Source: Bacteroidales bacterium
GTDB lineage: Bacteria; Bacteroidota; Bacteroidia; Bacteroidales; UBA12170
Length of the DNA stretch: 39,861 nt
Direction of reading: 5' to 3'
Assembly (NCBI GenBank): GCA_027858955.1
Contig: JAQIBR010000268.1
Location: 1-39,861, forward strand
Position 1 is the stretch's first letter. Every line of letters begins with the position of its first letter. Below, in pieces: positions 16,631 to 24,381 of the stretch. Below the pieces are notes generated by a model. That model searched no databases, was not told the DNA's origin, and was given only the letters and a program-made list of their open reading frames with translations. Position numbers and translations under genes: made by a program.

Positions 16631-17209
16631 ATGACAAATATGAATGGAGAATATTATAAAACTAAAGAATCAGTTAAAGAGTACATCGAATTAGCAAAAG
16701 ATGTTAATGGAGCAGAACTGATTGAAAAACTAAAGCAAGTTTTGCCTCTAAAATCAGATTTGCTTGAAATTGGATCTGGCCCAGGAACAGATTGGGCTAT
16801 ATTGAATGAATCTTATACTGTAACTGGTTCTGACAATTCATCTGAATTTTTAAACCATTTAATTGCAAAATACCCGAATGGTGAGTTTCTTAATATGGAT
16901 GCAATTACAATCAAATGTGAGAAAACTTTTGATGGAATTTATTCAAACAAAGTTCTACATCATTTAAAGGACAATGAACTGATAAAATCAATAAAAAGAC
17001 AAAGTGAAATCTTAAACATTGATGGTATAATTTGTCACTCTTTTTGGAAAGGAAAAGATTTCGAAATTTTCAAAGGACTTTATGTGAATTATCATGATGA
17101 AGAAAAAATTAAAGATATCTTTAAAGACTATTTTGAGATTCTTTCAATAAAGAGTTATCAAGAATTTGAAGAAGGAGACTCAATATTATTAATAGGAAAG
17201 AAAAAGTAA
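16631..17209 (+). CDS. Class I SAM-dependent methyltransferase
   Basis: A 192-aa methyltransferase with the SAM-binding motif I LEIGSGPGTD (about 46-55), an acidic residue ending beta 2 (GSDNS), and FDGIYSNKVLHHL as the motif IV-like region. It resembles small-molecule methyltransferases of the Methyltransf_11/25 type; the substrate is unknown. The gene is alone between R1-A and a structured spacer, with no strong -7 box directly upstream. Confidence 0.85.
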   Translation: MTNMNGEYYKTKESVKEYIELAKDVNGAELIEKLKQVLPLKSDLLEIGSGPGTDWAILNESYTVTGSDNSSEFLNHLIAKYPNGEFLNMDAITIKCEKTFDGIYSNKVLHHLKDNELIKSIKRQSEILNIDGIICHSFWKGKDFEIFKGLYVNYHDEEKIKDIFKDYFEILSIKSYQEFEEGDSILLIGKKK

Positions 17210-17335
17210 CGCGCTACAGCACCTATAGGCAATAGCGGGACTTCGGTTTCATTGACAGTTAAGGTTTTAATCAGACCATTTGTTCTTCAGACAAAAGCCC
17301 TGACAAAATGCCGCTACTGTCAATAGCTAACAAGT
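17208..17335. repeat. Structured spacer with inverted ends
   Basis: It begins at the stop codon of the methyltransferase gene. CTATAGGCAATAGCGG (17223-17238) pairs with CCGCTACTGTCAATAG (17311-17326) at 13 of 16 positions. A perfect 9-bp inverted repeat, ATTGACAGT/ACTGTCAAT, lies at 17251-17259 and 17316-17324; the two pairings compete for the same right arm. The layout resembles cassette recombination sites, but the integron attC core consensus is not matched. Confidence 0.45.
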
Positions 17336-17366
17336 TTTAGCCAATTAGAAAATAAAATATTGACTT

Positions 17367-17909
17367 ATGGATCAAGCACTTAAAACGATGATTGAAAATT
17401 TGCCTGTAAAAACAGGCAAATCATTAGATGAATGGAAAAAAGTATTGAAAACAAAATCTTTCGAAAAACATTCGGAAGGCGTTAAATATCTTAAATCTGC
17501 ATATAATGTTACGCACGGATTTGCGAATACTATTGTAACGCTATCGAAAGAAGATGATAATACGTCAGAAGACCTTGTAGAATCACAATACAGTGGAAAA
17601 GAAGATTTATTTCCTATCTATGAAGAGCTTATCAAGTTTCTTAAATCCTTAGGTTCTGATATTACTATAACTCCTAAAAAAGGGAGTGTAAGCATTATTC
17701 GCAAACGGCAATTTGTTTTAATTAAACCCGCAACCAAAACAAGAATTGACTTAGGATTCAAATTAAATGATAAGCCGCTAACTAATAGGCTTGAAAGCTC
17801 TGGACCTTTTGGAACTATGTGTACTCATAGAGTTAGAATCTCAGAATCTGCCGAAATTGATAATGAATTGAAAGGTTGGATAAGAGAAGCATACGAAAAA
17901 TCAAAATAA
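17367..17909 (+). CDS. DUF4287 / DUF5655 domain protein
   Basis: A 180-aa protein with two domains of unknown function: an N-terminal DUF4287-like part (about 1-65; ENLPVKTGKSLDEWKKVL, HGFANTIV) and a C-terminal DUF5655 part (about 80-178; RKRQFVLIKPATKTRIDLG, then MCTHRVRISESAEID and GWIREAYEKS). The pair is found in many bacterial genomes, often near variable genes; the biochemical role is unknown. It has no signal peptide, so it is cytoplasmic. It is a single gene in the repeat-rich region. Confidence 0.82.
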   Translation: MDQALKTMIENLPVKTGKSLDEWKKVLKTKSFEKHSEGVKYLKSAYNVTHGFANTIVTLSKEDDNTSEDLVESQYSGKEDLFPIYEELIKFLKSLGSDITITPKKGSVSIIRKRQFVLIKPATKTRIDLGFKLNDKPLTNRLESSGPFGTMCTHRVRISESAEIDNELKGWIREAYEKSK

Positions 17910-17968
17910 ACTGGCTACAATTATAGCAATTTGATTTTTTAATTGTCAATAATTAAAACAAATAGAAG

Positions 17969-18367
17969 ATGAGTAAAATATTTAAGAATCTGATGAGGAC
18001 AACCTTTCTAATTGATTTCCTGATTACATTTGGTTTTGGATTAGCTGCTTGGCTCTCTCCAAAAGGAACTTTTGGAACAATTATTTCGATTCCGCCACAG
18101 AGCGAGACTTTGATTTTATCTGTTTTGTCTAGTCTTTCAATTTTTTACATATTAATTGGACTTGTGTGTTTGATTGGATTTAAAGCGAGTTTTCCAATTA
18201 ATATTTGGATTGGTGCAGTAATGATTCTGCGACATGGTTGGATTGGCACAATAGGAATCTTGGGTTTAGATAATGAAAAAGAATGGTTAATAGGAAATCC
18301 GCTCCCTGATATTGTTATTCATTCAATTTTTGTATTTGCCTATATTATCGGAATATATATTATTTAA
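17969..18367 (+). CDS. Small membrane protein of unknown function
   Basis: A 132-aa protein with four hydrophobic segments (about 10-30, 47-67, 73-95, 112-132), consistent with a four-helix inner-membrane protein. No family is recognised. It starts 59 nt after the DUF4287/DUF5655 gene and could be co-transcribed with it. Confidence 0.7.
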   Translation: MSKIFKNLMRTTFLIDFLITFGFGLAAWLSPKGTFGTIISIPPQSETLILSVLSSLSIFYILIGLVCLIGFKASFPINIWIGAVMILRHGWIGTIGILGLDNEKEWLIGNPLPDIVIHSIFVFAYIIGIYII

Positions 18368-18426
18368 TTAGACAATCAAAATCTAATTCAATTATGGAAA
18401 TAAAAAGCACATAAAACTGCATACAA

Positions 18427-18471
18427 AACTGGCTATAATTCATCCCAAGAACTCGGGACGAAATCATAGCC
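18427..18471. repeat. Hairpin after the small membrane gene; AACTGGCTAYAATT repeat
   Basis: AACTGGCTATAATT at 18427-18440 nearly repeats AACTGGCTACAATT at 17909-17922, which directly follows the previous gene's stop. Here GGCTAT (18431) pairs with ATAGCC (18466-18471), with CCC/GGG inside the loop. The hairpin runs directly into R2 copy 1. Confidence 0.4.
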
Positions 18472-18608
18472 CTCGCTAAGCTTATTCTCCGATTAAGCTT
18501 GATCGAAAAACCGGTCTATCCACCAGACCGTTTACTTAAATCGTAAGTTTTGTTTATCAGAGACAAACATATATTTACAGACTAATCTGGAGATTAGGCC
18601 GAGTGAGG
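18471..18608 (+). repeat. R2 repeat, copy 1
   Basis: 138 bp beginning CCTCGCTAAGCTTA and ending AGGCCGAGTGAGG, with inverted ends. It contains several hairpins: around AAGCTTATTCTCC/GATTAAGCTT, around CCGGTC, at TTATCAGAGACAAAC, and around CTAATCTGGAGATTAG. A second copy of the same length lies at 20659-20796. Non-coding. Confidence 0.7.
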
Positions 18609-18655
18609 GATTAAAAGATAAAGGCTTCGAAATCTCGCACTGCACATATACGAAC

Positions 18656-18944
18656 CGTCAGCCCGTCTAAAAACCCAAATCTGTTTTTCTCAATTTGTTA
18701 ATAAATAATATGCTGATCAAATCATATAATATGCTGATTATTAGTGTATTATACCGATTGTTATTTCATTTGAATGATAGAATCTAAAATAATTCTATAA
18801 CTCTTTTCAATATACCAATTTGAAATATCTATTTATATCCCTCAATCAAATAAGAAATTGGTATTATATCATAATCAATGTTCGAATATTATGAAATATA
18901 TCATTGGTTAAGACAGAAGTTAAACTACTATTTTTCCAATATCA
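18656..18944 (+). repeat. R1 repeat, copy B, interrupted and 3'-truncated
   Basis: The left end reads CGTCAGCCCGTCTAAAAACC. Homology to R1-A runs to about 18944, where the sequence diverges and the right terminal repeat is missing. A 114-bp MITE-like element (18751-18864) interrupts it. Confidence 0.65.
18751..18864. mobile_element. MITE-like element nested in R1-B
   Basis: Its ends are ATACCGATT (left) and AATTGGTAT (right), inverted over about 20 bp with mismatches. The other R1 copies read through this point without it, so it is a later insertion. An internal ATACCAATTT at 18812 pairs with the right end as well. The ends match the element at 8277-8413. Confidence 0.6.
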
Positions 18945-19073
18945 ATGGAAGAAGCCATTGACCATGGTGACGAGATAAGAATGAAATTTTATACTCAAAT
19001 GTCAGGTTTTTAAATGCATCCGACTAAATGAATAGTTATTTAAAATGTAATTATTAATTAAAACAATATTCAA
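18945..19073. other. Upstream region of the His-rich lipoprotein gene
   Basis: 129 bp after the R1-B break. No ORF, clear promoter box or ribosome binding site stands out. It is AT-rich just before the gene. Confidence 0.3.
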
Positions 19074-20504
19074 ATGATTTATTCAAAAATTTATTCAGGG
19101 AAGTTTAAAAATTTAACACTGTTGGCCTTAGTATCTATTTTAGCCGTTTCTTGTGCAAAAGAAACTGTTGAGACTTTGCCCAATACAAATATCTTGACCT
19201 CCTCGGCCGATTACTCAAAGGTGCTAACTTTCTCGGGAAGTACCAGCTCTTCTACCGGAGATATTTATGAAGTATTGCCTGGCCCTGCCGTTATTAACAC
19301 AGCAATGAGCCCAACGCCATTTTCCGACAAAATTAAGATGACGAGCGGAAGTTACAATTTAATTGTTTCTGATAATGTTGACATAGACTCGGAAAGCTCT
19401 ACCGATGTGGTTTCGTCAGTTAATATTGAATTTACCGCCAACAACGGTAAAAAGTTTAAAATCGACAAAATTAATGTTATCCATAAACCTGACGGTGCCG
19501 GCGACCATACTTTTTTTGGTGGAGTTGGTTTAAACAAAGTTATGCACGGCAACTCAGGAATCGGCACCGAATTGATGCCCAAAATGCTTGCCTACATGAC
19601 ACTTTGGGGACTTGTTGATTTAAAAGATGCCGAAACCGACGAAGTTGTTGCTGCCAACAGGGTGATACATGTTATGGTGGCTTCGCGTGTGCGCGATAAA
19701 AATCTAGCAATGATACCCGAAGTTGAAAACGACATGTCGAACCACGACACATGGATGGCAGAAACACACGTAATCCTTATTCCTTTCGACATGCAGGGAA
19801 ATATGTCTCCAGTACCTGGAACCGACCATGGTTTTATCCACATGATGTGGGAGAACGTGAATTTAACAGAAGCAACAAGAGACTGGAAACAGGTTTACGA
19901 AATATTACCCGGACCTGCCGCCGTAAACGTGGCAATGTCGCCAACTCCATTTTCCGACAGGGTTGCATTTGGTACGGGTTCCTACTCATTTAATGTTGTT
20001 GACGACTCAGAAGACGACTCGGAAATTTCTACTGATTTAGTAAAAGACGTAAACATAAAATATCAACGACCAAATGGAGAAATGTTTGTGATAAAAAATA
20101 TCGATATTATACACAAAGCTCCCGGAACTGGCGATCACAGCTATTTTGGCGGAGTGGGAGTAAATAAAACGATGCACGGAAATACAGGAATAGGAACCGG
20201 TTTGATGCCCAAAATGTTATCGTATGTAACCTTTTGGGGGATAGCAGATTTGGAAGATGGCAACGGAAATGTAATTGCATCGAACAGGTTGGTACATGTT
20301 ATGACTGCTTCGAGAGCGAGAACTTCGGATCTTAAATTAATAACTGATGTTGAAACCGATAACACCGACCATTCGAGCGATAAATATGAGACGCATATTA
20401 TTCTTCCTCCCTTAGACGTTAACGGAAATCAATCTCCCGTTCCAGGCACAGGTCATGGATTCCTTCACCTAATGTTCGAGAATGTTACGCTAACAGGAAA
20501 TTAA
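19074..20504 (+). CDS. Lipoprotein with two tandem His-rich domains
   Basis: A 476-aa protein. The lipobox LAVS-C27 predicts a lipid-anchored envelope protein. Residues 64-265 and 274-476 are two copies of one domain, both starting YEVLPGPA and sharing MSPTPFSD, GDHxxFGGVG, MHGN, LMPKML and SPVPGTxHGF. Eight histidines are conserved in both halves (H137/347, H145/355, H158/368, H199/408, H224/433, H232/441, H252/461, H256/465), which suggests metal binding. No named family is recognised. The gene is visibly richer in G+C than its neighbours, which hints at acquisition from another genome. It has a terminator of its own and stands alone between repeat blocks. Confidence 0.8.
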   Translation: MIYSKIYSGKFKNLTLLALVSILAVSCAKETVETLPNTNILTSSADYSKVLTFSGSTSSSTGDIYEVLPGPAVINTAMSPTPFSDKIKMTSGSYNLIVSDNVDIDSESSTDVVSSVNIEFTANNGKKFKIDKINVIHKPDGAGDHTFFGGVGLNKVMHGNSGIGTELMPKMLAYMTLWGLVDLKDAETDEVVAANRVIHVMVASRVRDKNLAMIPEVENDMSNHDTWMAETHVILIPFDMQGNMSPVPGTDHGFIHMMWENVNLTEATRDWKQVYEILPGPAAVNVAMSPTPFSDRVAFGTGSYSFNVVDDSEDDSEISTDLVKDVNIKYQRPNGEMFVIKNIDIIHKAPGTGDHSYFGGVGVNKTMHGNTGIGTGLMPKMLSYVTFWGIADLEDGNGNVIASNRLVHVMTASRARTSDLKLITDVETDNTDHSSDKYETHIILPPLDVNGNQSPVPGTGHGFLHLMFENVTLTGN

Positions 20505-20546
20505 TATCCACGCTTTTAGCAGTTATTAATCGTAAAAAAATAATTG

Positions 20547-20611
20547 CCCCAAATTTACAGATTATTAAAAGTATCGTCTTTTTACTAGTCTGTGAATTTG
20601 TGGCTTTTTTT
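20547..20611 (+). terminator. Rho-independent terminator of the His-rich lipoprotein gene
   Basis: CCCCAAATTTACAGA (20547-20561) pairs with TCTGTGAATTTGTGG (20589-20603) with two weak positions, followed by C and a T run. Confidence 0.65.
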
Positions 20612-20658
20612 ACTTTTAATTAGCAAAACTATTTTATTCCGATTACAACTCGTATATA

Positions 20659-20796
20659 CCTCGCTAAGCTTAATCTCCGATTAAGCTTGACCGAAAAAAC
20701 GGTCTTCTGACCGGACAGTTTATTTAAATTATAAGTTTTGTTTGTCAGAGACAAACATATATTTACGGCCTAATCTGGAGATTAGGCCGAGCGAGG
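20659..20796 (+). repeat. R2 repeat, copy 2
   Basis: 138 bp, the same length and order of hairpins as copy 1. AAGCTTAATC-TCC-GATTAAGCTT and GGCCTAATCT-GG-AGATTAGGCC are perfect 10-bp hairpins here, and GACCG pairs with CGGTC between them. It ends exactly where R1-C begins. Confidence 0.7.
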
Positions 20797-21054
20797 GACT
20801 GTCTAAGAACCCACATCTATTTTTCTCAATTTGCTAATAAAAAGCAGACTTATTAACCATTATAATATGCTTATTATTAGTATTTTTATACCATAATCCA
20901 TATTCGAATATTATGAAATAAATCCTTGGTAAAGACAGAAGTTAAACTGCTATTTTCAATTCTATCTCAGAAAAGCCTTATCTTTAGTCAAATTTTAACT
21001 CAGAACAGGATATAAACAAAGAAGAGCGGATGTTTTTAGACGAACTGCCGTTAG
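20797..21054 (+). repeat. R1 repeat, copy C (complete)
   Basis: About 258 bp from GACTGTCTAAGAACCC to TTTTTAGACGAACTGCCGTT. It shares the internal blocks of R1-A throughout. An in-frame ATG of the downstream kelch gene (21030) lies inside its right end, so that ATG is probably not the true start. Confidence 0.7.
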
Positions 21055-21077
21055 CAAAAATTTTAAGAACTAAGAGA

Positions 21078-22427
21078 ATGAGATTAACTATAATTTTACT
21101 TCTAGCAACTTTTAATTTATTTGCGCAAAATATTAAAGGAATTATTTTAGATGCTGAAACAAATATACCTTTAGAATACGTTAATATTTCTTTCAAAAAA
21201 GAAAATACTGGAACAACATCTAACATAAAAGGAGAATTCAATCTAAGCCTTCAAACAGAAATTGCGGAAAATGACACCGTACATTTTTCAATTATCGGCT
21301 ATTATTCAGAAGATTACACATATTCTAAATTGAAAGAATTCAACTTTGTGGTAAGTTTGACAAAAAAGGTTGAGAATATCGAAGAAATAGAAATCAAATC
21401 AAATAGGATATTAAATCCAGAATTACAATACAGTAAATTACCGTCTACTAAAGTTGGTGTGCATTCGTTTGGAACAGAACTTATTGAAGGGAAAATTTAT
21501 ATAATCGGTGGTGATGCATCTTATATTGAGGATTCAGGTAAAAAACTACTGGATGAATTATCATATGGACAAGACTATTCATTTGGTTATTTTATTTCAA
21601 AGACAAAACTTACTAGCACCTGGGAGCATTATTCAGGGAAACTCCAAATATTTGATATTGAAAATAAAAGCTGGGTTTACCCGGAAATTGAATTTAGAAA
21701 AAGGGCTTATCATAATATAAGATATTGTAATAATAAATTATATGTATTAGGCGGAAAAAGTATATCATTAAACGGGAAATTTGAATATCTGGAAAACAAA
21801 ATTGAAATTTTCGATTTAAAAACGCAGACAATTGAAGTTGATGAAACAAATCCACATCAGGCAATTAACTTTCAATCATTTGTTTATAAGAATAGTATTA
21901 TTGTAATGGGTGGGTCAGTAAAATTAAATAAAGATGGGAGTAAAATTTTCTCAAACAAAGTCCATTTATACGATTTAACAAAAGGATATTGGTATGAATT
22001 AAATGATATGCCTAAAGCGAAAGAAGTTAAAGGAGTTATTATAGATAGTACAATTTATTTAATAGGTGGAAATAACAACAGGCCATTAAAGGGAATTGAT
22101 AGCTACAAGCTTTCAACAGATATTTGGGAGCCTGAAGGTGAGTTATTTTCTGCTATTGAAAAGCCTGCTTTAACTACTTTCGGAAATATAATTTATATTT
22201 TTAGTAATGATAAAATCTTAACCTTTAATATTGATACAAAACTATTAAACGAATACAAAATAGATTTAAATTTATTTGCGTCTGAACTTTATTACTTCGA
22301 TGGTAAGCTTTATATAGTTGGTGGTTATAATCAAGATGAATTCACTAAATCGGTTTCGAAAAACATGTACTGTGTAGATATAAAAGAGTTTTCAAATACT
22401 GAAATTGTAAATTCAAGAAAATATTAA
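21078..22427 (+). CDS. Exported kelch-repeat protein with carboxypeptidase-regulatory-like domain
   Basis: A 449-aa protein. A signal peptide covers residues 1-17 (cleavage after LFAQ). A CarboxypepD_reg-like beta-sandwich follows (about 18-100; IKGIILDAETNIPLEYVNISF). The rest has kelch-type motifs with repeated IYIIGG, LYVLGG, IIVMGG, IYLIGG and LYIVGG strands, predicting a beta-propeller. The start is the ATG at 21078, because the upstream ATG at 21030 adds 16 residues encoded by R1-C and would bury the signal peptide. The role is unknown; such proteins often bind partners at the cell surface. Single gene between R1-C and R1-D. Confidence 0.82.
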   Translation: MRLTIILLLATFNLFAQNIKGIILDAETNIPLEYVNISFKKENTGTTSNIKGEFNLSLQTEIAENDTVHFSIIGYYSEDYTYSKLKEFNFVVSLTKKVENIEEIEIKSNRILNPELQYSKLPSTKVGVHSFGTELIEGKIYIIGGDASYIEDSGKKLLDELSYGQDYSFGYFISKTKLTSTWEHYSGKLQIFDIENKSWVYPEIEFRKRAYHNIRYCNNKLYVLGGKSISLNGKFEYLENKIEIFDLKTQTIEVDETNPHQAINFQSFVYKNSIIVMGGSVKLNKDGSKIFSNKVHLYDLTKGYWYELNDMPKAKEVKGVIIDSTIYLIGGNNNRPLKGIDSYKLSTDIWEPEGELFSAIEKPALTTFGNIIYIFSNDKILTFNIDTKLLNEYKIDLNLFASELYYFDGKLYIVGGYNQDEFTKSVSKNMYCVDIKEFSNTEIVNSRKY

Positions 22428-22434
22428 TAATAAG

Positions 22435-22646
22435 GAGACTTATTAGTTTATATAATACGCTGATTGTTAATGTGTTTATATTATATTCATGGTTCGATTG
22501 TTATGAAATATATCCTTGTTAAAGGCAGAAGTTAAGCTGCTATTTTTCAATCCTATATTAGCAAGCCTTATATTTAGTTAAATTTTGATGCCTTAGATGA
22601 TTTAGACAAGGAAAATGGTGGTTTTTTAGATGGAATGACCTTATGC
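22435..22646 (+). repeat. R1 repeat, copy D (5'-truncated)
   Basis: Homology to R1-A starts at GACTTATTA and runs to the right end TTTTTTAGATGGAATGACC. The left terminal repeat is missing. It lies between the kelch gene and the convergent DUF5056-like gene. Confidence 0.6.
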
Positions 22647-22654
22647 CCAATTGT

Positions 22655-22993
22655 TCAGAGCGACTTTTTTCTTAGTTCTATATATGAAATTAATAAAGAC
22701 ATTAAACTGAAAGTTATCAAAACAATGACAAATTTGAAATTTGGTGTAGTTAGATGAATTATGCTATTAAATAGTTTTATCAGTCCTAATAAAAATATAT
22801 TGAATCCATTGATAAGTATGAAGATTAAAGCAGAAATAATGGTTGAGAAAATAATTATTAATTCTCTTCCTATTAATACAGTCTTTCTTTTTGATAAATT
22901 ATTAATTACTGTATCTGAAAACCCATTATCGGGAATTTGTATATTCGATTTACTTATTTCTTTTTTAAGAAAGTCTTCAAAATTATCTTTCAT
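22655..22993 (-). CDS. DUF5056-like membrane protein, possible anti-sigma factor
   Basis: A 112-aa protein with a soluble N-terminus (about 1-40; IQIPDNGFSDTVINNLSKRK matches the start of DUF5056 proteins) and two hydrophobic segments (about 44-66 and 86-105). Its ATG overlaps the end of the sigma-factor gene by 11 bp. An inner-membrane protein coupled to an ECF sigma gene is usually its anti-sigma factor; here this is inferred from position only. Confidence 0.68.
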   Translation of the reverse strand: MKDNFEDFLKKEISKSNIQIPDNGFSDTVINNLSKRKTVLIGRELIIIFSTIISALIFILINGFNIFLLGLIKLFNSIIHLTTPNFKFVIVLITFSLMSLLISYIELRKKSL

Positions 22994-23507
22994 AATTATA
23001 AAATTTTTTAAGTTTTTCTTTCCCTCTCAATATATTAGTCTTGACAGTTCCAAGAGGCTGTTTCGTAATTTTTGAAATTTCTTTGTGGGTAAATCCTTTC
23101 TCATAATGCAAAACAATTACGATTTTTTCATTCTGATTAAGTACTTTAAGTGCTTGTTGAAAATCAATACTACTTTTTGAATTATTAGATTCTTGATTAG
23201 CAACTTCCTAAGAATCAATGTTAGATTGAATTATCTTGTTCTTATTGCAATATTCGTAGAACACATTGTAAGCAATTCTAAAAAGCCACGTTTTAAACTT
23301 AGCTTTTGCTCTATAGCTCGATAGATATTTATAAACACGGATAAAAGACTCTTGGGCTAAATCATCTGTAATATCCTTATTACCATGAGTTAATCCTAAC
23401 AATAAACCTCTGATATCTGATTGATAGCGTTCAATCAATTTTTTAAATGCCAGGTGGTCATCCTTTAAAATAACTTTGGTAAGAAGGATTGAATCAGATA
23501 AACTCAT
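22983..23507 (-). pseudogene. ECF sigma factor gene with in-frame TAG stop
   Basis: The frame has 174 codons before its TAA at 22983-22985 and is interrupted by one TAG at 23208-23210 (codon 100). The first part carries sigma region 2 (AFKKLIERYQSDIRGLLLG, DDLAQESFIRVYKYL, FKTWLFRIAYN). After the TAG the same frame carries an intact region 4 helix-turn-helix (LNQNEKIVIVLHYEKGFTHK, then EISKITKQPLGTVKTNILRG). The stop lies in the linker. No Met codon follows early enough to restart before region 4. Either recent loss of function or readthrough. It starts 4 nt after the DUF6249 gene and overlaps the DUF5056-like gene by 11 bp. Confidence 0.85.
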
Positions 23508-23511
23508 TAGT

Positions 23512-24108
23512 CTATTCTTGTTCAGATTTATTAGTTTTGGCGAACTTGAAAGAAAGGAAGTATCCTATTCCTATAATTGTTGGAATAAGTCCAATAGTCC
23601 AGTAACTCTCTTCAAGTTTCAATAAATATAAAAACAAACCAACACTTAAACCCAAACTGATTAAAATAATTGCTTTGTGCAAGTCTGAACGTGTTTGTTT
23701 CTCTGCTACCATAAGTTCTTTGGGGATATCTTTATCCTTATCAATGAACTTACCTAACAGATTAAATCTTGAATTTGATTTTCGTTGATTAAAATAAAAC
23801 GGAATGACAACAAGCAGAATTAAAAAAGAGAAAAAAATTACAGAAGCGAAAATCATTGTAAATTCTGAAGGCATTATACCATCCATAATTTCTTTTGGAT
23901 TTACAGCATATTTTTCAGCCATAGCTTTTTCGTGTTCAAACTTTAATCTTTCTTTTTCTTTAGCAAGTTCAAGAATTTGGTCGCTACTTAGTTTTTGATA
24001 AACTTCTGGAGTTAGTTCAAATAACTTAGCAATTGAATCATTTTGAGCTTGAGTTGGTAGAATTGAGACACTAAGCAAAATAAATAAAGACAATATTAAT
24101 TTTTTCAT
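23512..24108 (-). CDS. DUF6249-like exported membrane protein
   Basis: A 198-aa protein with an N-terminal signal peptide (MKKLILSLFILLSVSILP..., cleavage near AQ), a charged helical segment (about 30-75), one membrane helix (about 88-108), then FYFNQRKSNSRFNLLGKFID and two further hydrophobic segments (about 150-185). This arrangement matches DUF6249 proteins of Bacteroidota, which occur next to ECF sigma operons. The start is set at 24108; the longer frame to 24153 would put 15 extra residues before the signal peptide and read through a palindrome. Confidence 0.75.
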   Translation of the reverse strand: MKKLILSLFILLSVSILPTQAQNDSIAKLFELTPEVYQKLSSDQILELAKEKERLKFEHEKAMAEKYAVNPKEIMDGIMPSEFTMIFASVIFFSFLILLVVIPFYFNQRKSNSRFNLLGKFIDKDKDIPKELMVAEKQTRSDLHKAIILISLGLSVGLFLYLLKLEESYWTIGLIPTIIGIGYFLSFKFAKTNKSEQE

Positions 24109-24124
24109 AATCGTGATTTTTAAA

Positions 24125-24140
24125 CCTGTCAGCTGACAGG
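24125..24140. promoter_or_regulatory. 16-bp palindrome in the leader of the sigma operon
   Basis: CCTGTCAGCTGACAGG is perfectly symmetric, between the promoter and the DUF6249 ATG. Possible operator; function unknown. Confidence 0.35.
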
Positions 24141-24194
24141 CAAGATTAAACATTTGTTATATTGCTTAGACAGGAATTATGGTGATTTTGGATT

Positions 24195-24227
24195 CAAAAA
24201 TATAAAATAAATTTAGAGAAAAACAAA
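24195..24227 (-). promoter_or_regulatory. Promoter of the DUF6249-sigma-DUF5056 operon
   Basis: On the minus strand, TTTG (24224-24227) lies 21 nt upstream of TATTTTTG (24195-24202), matching the Bacteroidota -33/-7 housekeeping pattern. Confidence 0.5.
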
Positions 24228-24305
24228 GGATGTAACATTGGGTCATAAAACAGGCGGGTTTTGATAGTGATATAAGCAATCTAATTCTTTAATGAGATTT
24301 AAATC

Positions 24306-24381
24306 ATTTTTTCAATCCTATCTTAGAAAGTTTTATCTTTAGTCGAATTTTAATGCTGAATAGGATTTAGACAAGGAGAAT
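24306..24381 (+). repeat. R1 repeat, fragment E
   Basis: Only the part near the right end remains: TTTTTCAATCCTATCTTAGA through ACAAGGAGAATG, aligned with R1-A and D. It replaces the 5' end of the DinD/BRO-like fragment. Confidence 0.5.

Noticed and set aside
17208-17335. Integron attC site
   Set aside because: The RYYYAAC/GTTRRRY core pair is not present at the ends and no integrase is in the window.
19751-19993. 80-codon + strand frame inside the His-rich lipoprotein gene
   Set aside because: Out of frame with a clearly coding, internally duplicated gene.
21030-21077. Upstream ATG for the kelch protein
   Set aside because: It lies inside the R1-C right end and puts 16 residues before a normal signal peptide.
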